The translations under genes and the position numbers were made by a program. Of a stretch of DNA of 64,000 nt, positions 24,829-35,007 are shown one piece after another. The notes under the pieces were generated by a model. That model was not told the origin of the DNA and did no database searches. It was given only the letters and a program-made list of their open reading frames with translations. Numbering within the stretch: position 1 is the stretch's first letter; every line of letters starts with the position of its first letter. This DNA is from Rubrivivax albus (GTDB taxonomy: Bacteria > Pseudomonadota > Gammaproteobacteria > Burkholderiales > Burkholderiaceae_C). The DNA lies in NCBI RefSeq assembly GCF_004016515.1, contig NZ_SACT01000002.1, positions 372,001-436,000 of the forward strand. Reading direction: 5' to 3'.

Positions 24829-25077
24829 TCAGTCGCCCTCGCCCACCGGGACAACCCCACGGCCGGGCTGCGCGTCGGCCCAGACCAGCAGCGCCTCGCC
24901 CCAGGCGCGCGCGGTGACCGGATCGATGTCGAAGATGGTGAAGCGGCTCTTCTCGCGGATGCGCGTGCGCAGCATCGCCATGCCGCCGGCGTCGAAGTCG
25001 ATCTGCTGCAGCTCGATCTCCTGGCCGCCCAGGGGCGCGCGCAGCTTGCACAGCGGTGTCAGTTGCGTCATCGGCAT
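24829..25077 (-). CDS. Small conserved-looking protein heading the accessory operon
   Basis: This 82-residue protein starts MPMTQLTPLCKLRAPLGGQ and has an alternative ATG two codons later. It has a compact beta-rich pattern (MLRTRIREKSRFTIFDID) and no membrane or signal segment. It is not recognised. It is the first gene of the minus-strand operon and stands divergent to dsrA. The Cas6-like gene follows 2 bases on. Confidence 0.65.
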   Translation of the reverse strand: MPMTQLTPLCKLRAPLGGQEIELQQIDFDAGGMAMLRTRIREKSRFTIFDIDPVTARAWGEALLVWADAQPGRGVVPVGEGD

Positions 25078-25282
25078 CGCCCGGTGATCCGGGTCGGGGG
25101 GCTTGTCTCCAGTGACGCATTGAGCAGGGGCGGCCGGGGTGGCGTCCATACCCGGCACGGGGAGGCGCCGACTACGCCATCCGGGTAGGGGCACGGCCAC
25201 CCATGGTGCGTATGGCGGCCACGCCCTCGTGCCACCTAGCATCCGCCGGAAGACGGGAGCATCCCCGCAAGGAGACAGGGCC
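25078..25282. promoter_or_regulatory. Divergent control region between the accessory operon and dsrA
   Basis: This 205-base spacer is the only non-coding region of any length around dsr. It holds the separated inverted repeat TACCCGG (25149-25155) and CCGGGTA (25181-25187). It also holds a weak TTGAGC (25120-25125) and, before dsrA, a strong ribosome site AAGGAGACAGG. No clear sigma-70 promoter was identified. Both divergent operons probably start here. Confidence 0.55.
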
Positions 25283-26587
25283 ATGGCCAAGAAGATGCAT
25301 GACACGCCGATGCTCGACGAGCTGGAGTCGGGCCCCTGGCCCAGCTTCGTGACCGGGCTGAAGCGGCTGGCGCAGGACAAGGACTACGTCGTCGACCTGC
25401 TCGGCACGCTGGAGACCAGCTACCGCACCCGCAAGGGCTACTGGAAGGGCGGCACGGTCGGCGTGTTCGGCTACGGCGGCGGCGTGATCCCGCGCTTCAC
25501 TGAGCTGAAGAAGGAGGACGGCACGCCCGTCTTCCCCGACGCCGCCGAACTGCACACGCTGCGCGTGCAGCCCCCGCCGGGCATGCACTACACCACCGAC
25601 GTGCTGCGCAAGATGGCCGACATCTGGGAGAAGCACGGCACCGGCCTGATCGCCTTCCACGGCCAGAGCGGCGACATCATGTTCCAGGGCGCCACCACCG
25701 CCAAGGTGCAGGAGGCCTTCGACGAGCTCAACGAGCTGGGTTTCGACCTCGGCGGTGCCGGCCCGGCGGTGCGCACCAGCATGAGCTGCGTCGGCGCCGC
25801 GCGCTGCGAGCAGAGCTGCTACGACGAGGGCCGCGCCCACCGCCAGGTGATCAACGCCTTCGTCGACGACATCCACCGCCCGGCGCTGCCCTACAAGTTC
25901 AAGTTCAAGTTCAGCGGCTGCCCGAACGACTGCATGAACTCCATCCAGCGTTCGGACATGGCCATCATCGGCACCTGGCGCGACAACATGCGCAGCGACG
26001 AGCCGCTGGCGCGCAAGTGGTTCGACAAGCACGGCATGAACGAGCTGGTCAACGATGTGGTGGCGCGCTGCCCCACCAAGGCCATCATGCTCAAGGAGGT
26101 CAAGGACCTGCGCGAAGGTGATCACCTCACCACCGTGAAGGTCAGCGACACGCACGCGCTGGAGATCGACAACAAGGACTGCGTGCGCTGCATGCACTGC
26201 ATCAACGTGATGACCGGTGCGCTGGCCAAGGGCACGGACACCGGCGCCACCATCCTCATCGGCGGCAAGCGCACGCTGAAGATCGGTGACCTGATGGGCA
26301 CCGTGGTCGTGCCCTTCCTGCCACTGAAGACGGAAGAGGACTACGACGCACTGGTCGACCTGGGCAAGCGCGTGATTGACTTCTTCGCCGAGAACGCGCT
26401 GGAGCACGAGCGCACCGGCGAGATGATCGAGCGCATCGGCCTGGTCAACTTCCTCGAGGGCATCGAGGTCGACATCGACCCCAACATGGTCGCCACGCCG
26501 CGGACGAACCCATACGTGCGCACCGACGGCTGGGACGACGAGGTCGCGAAGATCAACGCCAAGAAGGCCGCCGCCAAGGCCGCCTGA
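25283..26587 (+). CDS. dsrA: Dissimilatory sulfite reductase alpha subunit, reverse type
   Basis: DsrA with DsrB oxidises DsrC-bound sulfane sulfur to sulfite in the cytoplasm when run in reverse. The 434-residue subunit has the siroheme/[4Fe-4S] cysteine motifs CVGAARCEQSC and FSGCPNDC, and an inserted ferredoxin domain with CVRCMHC. The ATG at 25283 follows AAGGAGACAGG. It is assigned to the oxidative branch on gene context: dsrEFH, dsrL and dsrN are present and sox genes are nearby. Confidence 0.96.
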   Translation: MAKKMHDTPMLDELESGPWPSFVTGLKRLAQDKDYVVDLLGTLETSYRTRKGYWKGGTVGVFGYGGGVIPRFTELKKEDGTPVFPDAAELHTLRVQPPPGMHYTTDVLRKMADIWEKHGTGLIAFHGQSGDIMFQGATTAKVQEAFDELNELGFDLGGAGPAVRTSMSCVGAARCEQSCYDEGRAHRQVINAFVDDIHRPALPYKFKFKFSGCPNDCMNSIQRSDMAIIGTWRDNMRSDEPLARKWFDKHGMNELVNDVVARCPTKAIMLKEVKDLREGDHLTTVKVSDTHALEIDNKDCVRCMHCINVMTGALAKGTDTGATILIGGKRTLKIGDLMGTVVVPFLPLKTEEDYDALVDLGKRVIDFFAENALEHERTGEMIERIGLVNFLEGIEVDIDPNMVATPRTNPYVRTDGWDDEVAKINAKKAAAKAA

Positions 26588-26603
26588 GGGGAGACGAGAC
26601 ACC

Positions 26604-27671
26604 ATGGCCCATCGCACCCCCATCGAGAGCGGCGCCCCGGACCCCAAGCCGTTCATGCACCCCACGTTGCTGAAGAACTACGGCAACTGGAAGTACCACG
26701 ACCGGCCGCGGCCCGGCGTGCTGCACCACGTCTCGCACAGCGGTGACGAGGTGTGGACGGTGCGCGCCGGCACGCAGCGCCAGATGGACGTCTACACGAT
26801 CCGCAAGCTCTGCGACATCGCCGACACCTACGCCGACGGCCACGTGCGCTTCACGATCCGCAGCAACATCGAGTTCATGGTCGCCGACCCGAACAAGGTG
26901 GCACCGCTGATCAGCGCGCTGCAGGAGAGCGGCTTCCCGGTGGGCGGCACTGGCAACTCGGTGAGCATGATCGCGCACACCCAGGGCTGGCTGCACTGCG
27001 ACATCCCGGGCACCGACGCCTCGGGCGCCGTGAAGGCGCTGATGGACGAGCTGCACGAGGAGTTCATCCGCGAGGAGATGCCCAACCGGGTGCACCTGTC
27101 CACCAGCTGCTGCGAGATCAACTGCGGCGGCCAGGCCGACATCGCGATCATCGTGCAGCACACCAAGCCGCCGAAGATCAACCACGACTTGGTGGCCAAC
27201 GTCTGCGAGCGCCCGGCCGTCGTCGCGCGCTGCCCGGTGGCCGCCATCCGGCCGGCGCTGGTCAACGGCAAGCCCTCGCTCGAGGTCGACGAGAAGAAGT
27301 GCATCTGCTGCGGCGCCTGCTACCCCCCGTGCCCGCCGATGCAGATCAACGATCCGGAACACTCCAAGCTGGCGATCTGGGTCGGCGGCAAGAACTCCAA
27401 CGCGCGCGGCAAGCCCACCTTCATGAAGATGGTGGCCAGCGGCCTGCCGAACAACCCGCCGCGCTGGCCCGAGGTGAGCGAGATCGTCAAGCGCATCCTG
27501 CACGTCTACAAGAACGACGCGCGCAGCTGGGAGCGCCTGAGCGACTGGATCGAGCGCATCGGCTGGCCGCGCTTTTTCGAGAAGTGCGACCTGCCCTTCA
27601 CCAAGTACCTGATCGACGACTGGCGCGGCTCGCGGGCCAACCTCAACGCGTCGACGCACATTAGGTTCTGA
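26604..27671 (+). CDS. dsrB: Dissimilatory sulfite reductase beta subunit, reverse type
   Basis: This 355-residue subunit binds the catalytic sirohaem and its coupled cluster. STSCCEINCGG and the later RCPVAAIRP segment match DsrB, and the ferredoxin domain shows CICCGACYPPCPPM. It starts 16 bases after dsrA. Confidence 0.96.
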   Translation: MAHRTPIESGAPDPKPFMHPTLLKNYGNWKYHDRPRPGVLHHVSHSGDEVWTVRAGTQRQMDVYTIRKLCDIADTYADGHVRFTIRSNIEFMVADPNKVAPLISALQESGFPVGGTGNSVSMIAHTQGWLHCDIPGTDASGAVKALMDELHEEFIREEMPNRVHLSTSCCEINCGGQADIAIIVQHTKPPKINHDLVANVCERPAVVARCPVAAIRPALVNGKPSLEVDEKKCICCGACYPPCPPMQINDPEHSKLAIWVGGKNSNARGKPTFMKMVASGLPNNPPRWPEVSEIVKRILHVYKNDARSWERLSDWIERIGWPRFFEKCDLPFTKYLIDDWRGSRANLNASTHIRF

Positions 27672-27676
27672 GCCCG

Positions 27677-28036
27677 ATGAAGTTCGCCCTGCTCGTCAGC
27701 GAAGGCCCGTACACGCACCAAGCCAGCGACACGGCCTGGAACTTCGCCAGCGCCGCCATCGCGGCCGGACACGAGGTGATGCGCGTCTTCTTCTATCACG
27801 ACGGTGTCTACAACGCGACGAAGCTCACCGAGCCGCCGCAGGACGACCGCCACATCGTCAACCGCTGGAGCAAGCTCAACACCGAGCACGGCGTGGATCT
27901 CGTGGTGTGCGTGGCCGCCGCGCTGCGGCGTGGCATCAAGGACGAGGTGCTGGCGCCGGGCTTCCGCATCAGCGGCCTGGGCCAGTTGGTGGACGCCGGC
28001 ATCAAGGCCGACCGCACGGTCACGTTCGGAGACTGA
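27677..28036 (+). CDS. dsrE: Sulfurtransferase subunit DsrE
   Basis: DsrE is the sulfur-binding subunit of the DsrE2F2H2 hexamer, which passes sulfur to DsrC. The essential cysteine is conserved as Cys78 in LVVCVAAALRRG. The protein has 119 residues and starts 5 bases after dsrB. Confidence 0.95.
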   Translation: MKFALLVSEGPYTHQASDTAWNFASAAIAAGHEVMRVFFYHDGVYNATKLTEPPQDDRHIVNRWSKLNTEHGVDLVVCVAAALRRGIKDEVLAPGFRISGLGQLVDAGIKADRTVTFGD

Positions 28037-28040
28037 TGCC

Positions 28041-28406
28041 ATGGCCACGATGAAGAAGTTCATGTTCGTCAACCGCAAGGCCCCCTACGGCACGATCTAC
28101 GCGCTGGAGAGCCTGGAGGTCGTGCTGATCGCCGCCACCTTCGACCAGGACGTGAGCCTGGTCTTCCTGGACGACGGCGTCTACGAGATCGTCAAGGGCC
28201 AGGACACGGCCGGCATCGGCATCAAGAACCACAGCAAGACCTACCGCGCGCTGGAGGGCTACGACGTCGAGAAGCTCTATGTCGACCGCGACTCGCTGGC
28301 CGCCCGCGGCCTGACAGAGGACGACCTGCTGGTCGACGTCAAGGTCCTGTCCAGCGCCGAGATGGCGGCGCTGATGTCCGAGCAGGACGTGGTCTATTCC
28401 TTCTGA
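28041..28406 (+). CDS. dsrF: Sulfurtransferase subunit DsrF
   Basis: This 121-residue DsrF subunit of the DsrEFH complex shows FMFVNRKAPYGTIYALE and VSLVFLDDGVY. It starts 4 bases after dsrE. DsrF has no cysteine here, in line with a structural role. Confidence 0.93.
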   Translation: MATMKKFMFVNRKAPYGTIYALESLEVVLIAATFDQDVSLVFLDDGVYEIVKGQDTAGIGIKNHSKTYRALEGYDVEKLYVDRDSLAARGLTEDDLLVDVKVLSSAEMAALMSEQDVVYSF

Positions 28407-28413
28407 GGCCGCC

Positions 28414-28689
28414 ATGCTGCACATCGTCAACAAGACCGCCTCGCTCGACGTCTGCCGCCGCTTCGCGCAGCCCGGCCATGCCGTGCTGCTGATCGAGGAC
28501 GGCGTGCTCGCCGCCACCCGAGCCGACCTGCTGGGCGACGCCGCCGCGTCGCTGAAGGTCTACGCACTGCAGCCCGACTTGGCCGCGCGCGGCGTGGCCG
28601 GCCGCCTGCAGCCCGGCATCACCACGGTCGACTACGCCGGCTTCGTCGAGCTCGTCGCCACGCATCCCAACAACCAATCCTGGCTCTGA
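28414..28689 (+). CDS. dsrH: Sulfurtransferase subunit DsrH
   Basis: This 91-residue TusB-like subunit begins MLHIVNKT and contains the family segment AVLLIEDGVLAA. One cysteine, at residue 14, is present. It completes DsrEFH, whose presence with DsrAB marks the sulfur-oxidising form of the pathway. Confidence 0.93.
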   Translation: MLHIVNKTASLDVCRRFAQPGHAVLLIEDGVLAATRADLLGDAAASLKVYALQPDLAARGVAGRLQPGITTVDYAGFVELVATHPNNQSWL

Positions 28690-28712
28690 GCGCCGATCCC
28701 TAGGAGACAAGC

Positions 28713-29045
28713 ATGCCCATCGAAGTCAACGGCAACAGCATCGAAACCGACGAGGAGGGCTACCTCGTCAACCTGTCCGACTGGTCCGAGGACGTGGCCA
28801 ACGAGATCGCCAAGGGCGAGAACGTGGACATGACCGAGAACCACTGGGAAGTGGTGAACTTCCTGCGCTCGTACTACGACGAGTACCAGATCGCCCCGGC
28901 CGTGCGCGTGCTGACCAAGGCCATCGGCAAGCAGCTCGGCGAGGAGAAGGGCAACAGCAAGTACCTCTACGAGCTGTTCCCCTACGGCCCGGCCAAGCAG
29001 GCCTGCAAGATCGCCGGCCTGCCCAAGCCCACCGGCTGCGTCTGA
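28713..29045 (+). CDS. dsrC: Sulfur relay protein DsrC
   Basis: DsrC carries sulfur from DsrEFH to DsrAB and then passes electrons to DsrMKJOP as a trisulfide or disulfide. The 110-residue protein ends QACKIAGLPKPTGCV, with both redox cysteines (98 and 109) intact. It has its own AGGAGACAAGC ribosome site. Compare the cysteine-less paralogue at 23876-24208. Confidence 0.97.
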   Translation: MPIEVNGNSIETDEEGYLVNLSDWSEDVANEIAKGENVDMTENHWEVVNFLRSYYDEYQIAPAVRVLTKAIGKQLGEEKGNSKYLYELFPYGPAKQACKIAGLPKPTGCV

Positions 29046-29091
29046 CGCGCCGGCACGCGCTTTCCACGCCCCGACACAGGACGCGGCAGCC

Positions 29092-29820
29092 ATGCAGGCG
29101 CTCGCGCTGGGCTACGCCTTGCTCTTCTACGCCGCCACGGCCATGCTGGTCGTGGGCACGGCGCTGAAGATCCGCCAGTACGCGCGCACGCCCTCGCCGC
29201 TGAAGATCCCCACCACGCCGGCGCCCACCACGGCCGGCGGCGTGGCCTTGCGCATGACGCGCGAGGTGGTCTTCTTCGAGAGCCTGTTCAAGGGCAGCAA
29301 GTGGACCTGGCTGTTCGGCTGGCTGTTCCATGCGTCGCTGCTGCTGGTGCTGCTGCGCCACGTGCGCTACTTCCAGGAACCGGTCTGGGCGCCGATCGTC
29401 TTCGTGCAGTTCTTCGGCACCTACGCCGGGCTGACGATGGTGGCGGGACTGGCCGGGCTGTGGGCCCGCCGCTTCCTGGTCGACCGCGTGCGCTACATCT
29501 CCACGCCATCGGACCACCTGCACCTGGCGCTGCTGATCGCCATCGGGCTGTCGGGGCTGACGATGCGCTTCGTGGCGCACACCGACATCGTCGCGGTCAA
29601 GGCCTTCATGCTGGGGCTGATGCGCTTCTCGGTCCAGCCGTTGCCGGCCGACCCGCTGCTGCTGCTGCACCTGACCCTGGTGGCGGTGCTGATGATCGTC
29701 TTCCCGATCAGCAAGCTGCTGCATGCGCCGGGCCTGTTCTTCAGCCCCACGCGCCACCAGGTCGACAACCCGCGCGAGGCGCGCCACGTCGCCAGCTGGG
29801 CCTCGGCCCTGGAGAAGTGA
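29092..29820 (+). CDS. dsrM: DsrM, membrane cytochrome b subunit of DsrMKJOP
   Basis: This 242-residue protein has about five transmembrane helices and a NarI-like fold that binds heme b and exchanges electrons with quinone. Conserved histidines include those in FHASLLLVLLRH and LLHAPGL. It lies 46 bases after dsrC and one base before dsrK. Confidence 0.93.
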   Translation: MQALALGYALLFYAATAMLVVGTALKIRQYARTPSPLKIPTTPAPTTAGGVALRMTREVVFFESLFKGSKWTWLFGWLFHASLLLVLLRHVRYFQEPVWAPIVFVQFFGTYAGLTMVAGLAGLWARRFLVDRVRYISTPSDHLHLALLIAIGLSGLTMRFVAHTDIVAVKAFMLGLMRFSVQPLPADPLLLLHLTLVAVLMIVFPISKLLHAPGLFFSPTRHQVDNPREARHVASWASALEK

Positions 29821-29821
29821 G

Positions 29822-31354
29822 ATGGCGGCGCCCAAGTTCGACACCCCTGCGCTGAAGCCCTTCCCGGTGATCCCGCTGGTGGCCGAGGGCGCGATGGCGC
29901 ACAGCAAGCCGTATGTCGCCACGCCAAAGATCAACGAGACGATCGGCTTCCCCGGCGAGCTGACCGAGGGCTGGGAGCAGCGCGCGATCGCCAAGATGGG
30001 CGAGTTGCTGGGCAAGTACCGCAGCCTGCAGGTCTACATGGACGCCTGCGTGCACTGCGGCGCCTGCAGCGACAAGTGCCACTACTTCCTGGGCACCGGC
30101 GACCCGAAGAACATGCCGGTGGCGCGCCAGGACCTGATGCGCGGCGTCTACCGGCGCCACTTCACCTTCGCCGGCAAGCACTTCCCCAAGCTCGTGGGTG
30201 CGGTGGACCTGACCAAGGACGTGCTGGACCAGTGGTGGAGCTACTACAACCAGTGCTCCGAGTGCCGCCGCTGCAGCGTCTTCTGCCCCTACGGCATCGA
30301 CACCGCCGAGGTGACGATGGCCGCGCGCGAGATCATGGACTCGGTGGGCATGGGCCAGAAGTACGCCAACGAGATCATCGGCAAGGTCCACCGCATCGGC
30401 AACAACCTGGGCATCCCCGAGCCGGCGCTGGCCGACACGCTGGAGGGCCTGGAAGAGGACGTCAAGGACGAGACCGGTGTCGACGTGCGCTTCCCGCTTG
30501 ACCAGAAGGGCGCGGAGGTGCTGCTGATCACGCCGTCGGCCGACTTCTTCAGCGAGCCCCACGTCGACAGCCTGATCGGCTACGCCAAGGTCTTCCACGC
30601 CGCGGGCATCTCCTGGACGCTTTCGAGCAAGGCCAGCGAAGCCGGCAACTTCGGCCTGTTCATCGGCAACTACGAGCAGCTGCGCAACATCGCGCTGCGC
30701 ATCCGCGAAGCGGCGCTGGAACTCGGCTGCAAGCGCATCGTGGTGGGCGAATGCGGCCACGCCTGGCGTGTGGCCTACAGCTTCTGGAACACGCTCACCG
30801 GCATCGGGGACGGCGGCGACGACCCGTTCGCCCGCATGCTGCAGCAGCAGCTGGACCACCGCCACAAGCAGCCCACGCACATCTGCGAGTTGACGCACGA
30901 CCTGATCCAGCGCGGCGCGCTGCGCTTCGACAAGGAGAAGAACGACCACCGCATCGTGACCTTCCACGACAGCTGCAACGTGGCGCGCGGTTCGCGCATG
31001 GGCGACACGCCGGGCGGCCAGTTCACGATCCCGCGCGACATCATCCGCGCCGTCGCCAACCATTACCACGACATGGCCCCGGGCACCACGCACGAGGCCA
31101 CGTTCTGCTGCGGCGGTGGTGGTGGCCTGCTCACCGACGACCTGATGGAGATCCGCGTCAAGGGCGCGCTGCCGCGCATGGAGTCGCTGCAGCAGGTCAA
31201 GGAACAGCACGGCGTGAACTTCATGGCCACGATCTGCGCCATCTGCAAGGCGCAGTTCAGCAAGGTGCTGCCGTACTACGGCTTCGACATGTCGATGGTG
31301 GGCGGCGTGCACCAACTGGTGAGCACGGCCATCCGGCTGGGCGAGCCGAACTGA
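29822..31354 (+). CDS. dsrK: DsrK, heterodisulfide-reductase-like catalytic subunit
   Basis: This 510-residue cytoplasmic subunit has two [4Fe-4S] motifs (CVHCGACSDKC and CSECRRCSVFCP) and CCG-type motifs (DSCNVARG, FCCGGGGGL, CAICKAQF) that hold the special catalytic cluster. It oxidises or reduces the DsrC disulfide and exchanges electrons with DsrM. Confidence 0.95.
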   Translation: MAAPKFDTPALKPFPVIPLVAEGAMAHSKPYVATPKINETIGFPGELTEGWEQRAIAKMGELLGKYRSLQVYMDACVHCGACSDKCHYFLGTGDPKNMPVARQDLMRGVYRRHFTFAGKHFPKLVGAVDLTKDVLDQWWSYYNQCSECRRCSVFCPYGIDTAEVTMAAREIMDSVGMGQKYANEIIGKVHRIGNNLGIPEPALADTLEGLEEDVKDETGVDVRFPLDQKGAEVLLITPSADFFSEPHVDSLIGYAKVFHAAGISWTLSSKASEAGNFGLFIGNYEQLRNIALRIREAALELGCKRIVVGECGHAWRVAYSFWNTLTGIGDGGDDPFARMLQQQLDHRHKQPTHICELTHDLIQRGALRFDKEKNDHRIVTFHDSCNVARGSRMGDTPGGQFTIPRDIIRAVANHYHDMAPGTTHEATFCCGGGGGLLTDDLMEIRVKGALPRMESLQQVKEQHGVNFMATICAICKAQFSKVLPYYGFDMSMVGGVHQLVSTAIRLGEPN

Positions 31355-32644
<1,290 letters not shown>

Positions 32645-32651
32645 GGTTGCC

Positions 32652-34613
32652 ATGTCCGTCCCGAGCTCCGAAGTCAAGCCGCTGACCTTCCGCCGCTACA
32701 AGGATGGCGACACCAAGGTGCGCCGGTGGCAGGACGAGATCTTCGACGCCGACCACTCGCACAAGTGCCCCACCTACATCCAGAGCACGCCGCCCTGCCA
32801 GGGTTCGTGCCCGTCGGGTGAGGACATCCGCAGCTACCTGAATATCGTGCGCGGCGTCGAGAAGCCGCCGAAGGACGTGACCTGGCAGGAGTACGCCTGG
32901 CGCCGCCTGACGGAGGCCAACCCGCTGCCGTCGGTGATGGGTCGCGTGTGCCCGGCACCGTGTGAATCGGGCTGCAACCGCAACCAGGTGGAGGACTTCG
33001 TCGGCATCAACTCGGTGGAGCACTTTCTGGGTGAGTGGGCCATCGAGCACGGCCTGAAGTTCGTCGCGCCCGAGCACAAGACCGGCAAGACCGTGGCCGT
33101 GATCGGAGGCGGGCCGGCCGGGCTGTCGACGGCCTACCAGCTGGCGCTCAAGGGCCACGCGGTGACGATCTTCGACGAGCGCGCCGAACTCGGCGGCATG
33201 ATGCGCTACGGCATCCCCGGCTTCCGCACGCCGCGTGACGTGCTCGACGCCGAGATCCAGCGCATCCTGGACCTGGGCGTGCAGGCGCGCATGAACACGC
33301 GCATCGGCACCGACATCACGCTGGAGCAGATCCAGCAGCAGTTCGACGCCGTCTTCCTGGGCATGGGCGCGCAGAGCGGCCGCCCGCTGCCGGTGGAGGG
33401 CGCCGACGCGCCCAACGTCGTCACCGCCACCGCGTTCCTGAAAGCCTTCAACGACGGGCGCCTGCAGCACGTGGGGCAGCGCGTCGTGGTGGTCGGCGGC
33501 GGCGACACGTCCATCGACGTGGCCACGGTGGCGCGCCGGCTGGGCCACATCGACCAGACCCACGAGGCCGACCGGCCCGAGCTGGCCATCGCCGGCGACA
33601 CCGGCTACGCGGCGCACGACGCGGCGATGCTGTCGCGCCGCCAGGGCGCGGAGGTCACGCTGACCTCGGTGTTCGCCGTGGAGAAGATGCAGGCCAGCAA
33701 GCACGAGGTGGAGCATGCGCTGGGCGAGGGCATCACGATCCGCGGCAGCATGGTGCCGCTGGCCGTGGTCGTCGGCGCCGACGGCCGCGCCACCGGTCTG
33801 AAGGTGGCGCAGTGCGAGGCCAAGCTGGTCGGCGGCCGGCTCGAGATCAAGCCGGTCGAGGGCACCGAGGAGGTCATCGAGGCTGACCTGATCGTCTCGG
33901 CCATCGGCCAGGCCGTGGACTTCTCGGGGCTGGAGGCGCTGAACAACGGCAAGGGCGCGATCAACGCCGACAAGAACTACCAGGTGGCGGGCCAGACCGG
34001 CATGTTCTGCGGTGGCGACGTGATCCGCCCGCACCTTCTGACCACGGCCATTGGCCACGGCGCCATCGCTGCCGAGGGCATTCACCGTTTCCTGCAGGGC
34101 GAGGCGCTGGACAAGCGGCCGAAGATCGACGTGCACAGCTTCGACCTGATGCGCAAGCTGGTCGAGAAGGGCCTGCCGGTCGGCTCCATCGAGGAGCCGC
34201 TGCGCGGCACCGACACCTCCACCGGCGCGGTGCACAACTTCGACAACCGGTCCGACCGCTACGTCATCCCGCACAAGGACCTGTTCCTTGGCCACTTCAA
34301 CTACACCGAACGCAACAAGCGCAAGGTGGTGTCGCTGAGCGCCGAGGAAGCCCTGTCCAATTTCGAGGAGCGCATGCTGCCGCTGCTGGAGGCGCAGGCG
34401 CAGGCCGAGGCCAAGCGCTGCATGAGCTGCGGCCTGTGCTTCGAGTGCGACAACTGCGTCGTCTACTGCCCGCAGACGGCTGTGTTCAAGGTCAAGAAGT
34501 CGCAGTCGACCACCGGCCGCTACGTGGACACCGACTACAACAAGTGCATCGGCTGCCACATCTGCCATGACGTGTGCCCCACCGGCTACATCCAGATGGG
34601 GCTGGGGGAGTAA
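32652..34613 (+). CDS. dsrL: DsrL, iron-sulfur flavoprotein NAD(P)H oxidoreductase
   Basis: This 653-residue protein of the glutamate-synthase small-subunit type accepts electrons from reverse DsrAB and reduces NAD(P)+. It has an N-terminal cysteine motif region (CQGSCPSGEDI, CPAPCESGCN), an FAD site (GGGPAGLSTAYQ), an NAD(P) site (VVGGGDTSIDVA), and a C-terminal diferredoxin domain (CMSCGLCFECDNC, CIGCHICHDVCP). Confidence 0.95.
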   Translation: MSVPSSEVKPLTFRRYKDGDTKVRRWQDEIFDADHSHKCPTYIQSTPPCQGSCPSGEDIRSYLNIVRGVEKPPKDVTWQEYAWRRLTEANPLPSVMGRVCPAPCESGCNRNQVEDFVGINSVEHFLGEWAIEHGLKFVAPEHKTGKTVAVIGGGPAGLSTAYQLALKGHAVTIFDERAELGGMMRYGIPGFRTPRDVLDAEIQRILDLGVQARMNTRIGTDITLEQIQQQFDAVFLGMGAQSGRPLPVEGADAPNVVTATAFLKAFNDGRLQHVGQRVVVVGGGDTSIDVATVARRLGHIDQTHEADRPELAIAGDTGYAAHDAAMLSRRQGAEVTLTSVFAVEKMQASKHEVEHALGEGITIRGSMVPLAVVVGADGRATGLKVAQCEAKLVGGRLEIKPVEGTEEVIEADLIVSAIGQAVDFSGLEALNNGKGAINADKNYQVAGQTGMFCGGDVIRPHLLTTAIGHGAIAAEGIHRFLQGEALDKRPKIDVHSFDLMRKLVEKGLPVGSIEEPLRGTDTSTGAVHNFDNRSDRYVIPHKDLFLGHFNYTERNKRKVVSLSAEEALSNFEERMLPLLEAQAQAEAKRCMSCGLCFECDNCVVYCPQTAVFKVKKSQSTTGRYVDTDYNKCIGCHICHDVCPTGYIQMGLGE

Positions 34614-34617
34614 GCCC

Positions 34618-35007
34618 ATGCGGCGCTGGGTGCTGGCCCTGCTGACCACGACGGCACTGGCCGCGGTGGCGGCGCCACCGTTGCCGGCCGTGCCCAAGGC
34701 CCAGCCCGGCACGCAATGCGTGGAGGACCCGGCCGACATGCGCCGGCACCACATGGCGTACCTGAAGCACCAGCGCGATGCCACGGTGTTCGGCGGCATC
34801 CGCGGCGCGAAGCACAGCCTGAAGGACTGCGTGGCCTGCCACGCCACGACCACGAGCGGCAGCGTATCGGCGCAGGCGGGCGACTTCTGCCAGGCCTGCC
34901 ATCAGTATGCGGCGGTGAAGATCGACTGCTTCGAGTGCCACACTGGCAAGCCCGGTGGCAAGCCGGGCACGGCCGTGGCGAGATCCGTGGCGAAAGGCGC
35001 GCCATGA
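34618..35007 (+). CDS. dsrJ: DsrJ, triheme cytochrome c of DsrMKJOP
   Basis: This 129-residue periplasmic protein is anchored by an uncleaved signal helix (RRWVLALLTTTALAAVA). It has three heme motifs: CVACH, CQACH and CFECH. The ATG at 34618 follows the dsrL stop by 4 bases. The gene overlaps dsrO by four bases. Confidence 0.94.
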   Translation: MRRWVLALLTTTALAAVAAPPLPAVPKAQPGTQCVEDPADMRRHHMAYLKHQRDATVFGGIRGAKHSLKDCVACHATTTSGSVSAQAGDFCQACHQYAAVKIDCFECHTGKPGGKPGTAVARSVAKGAP

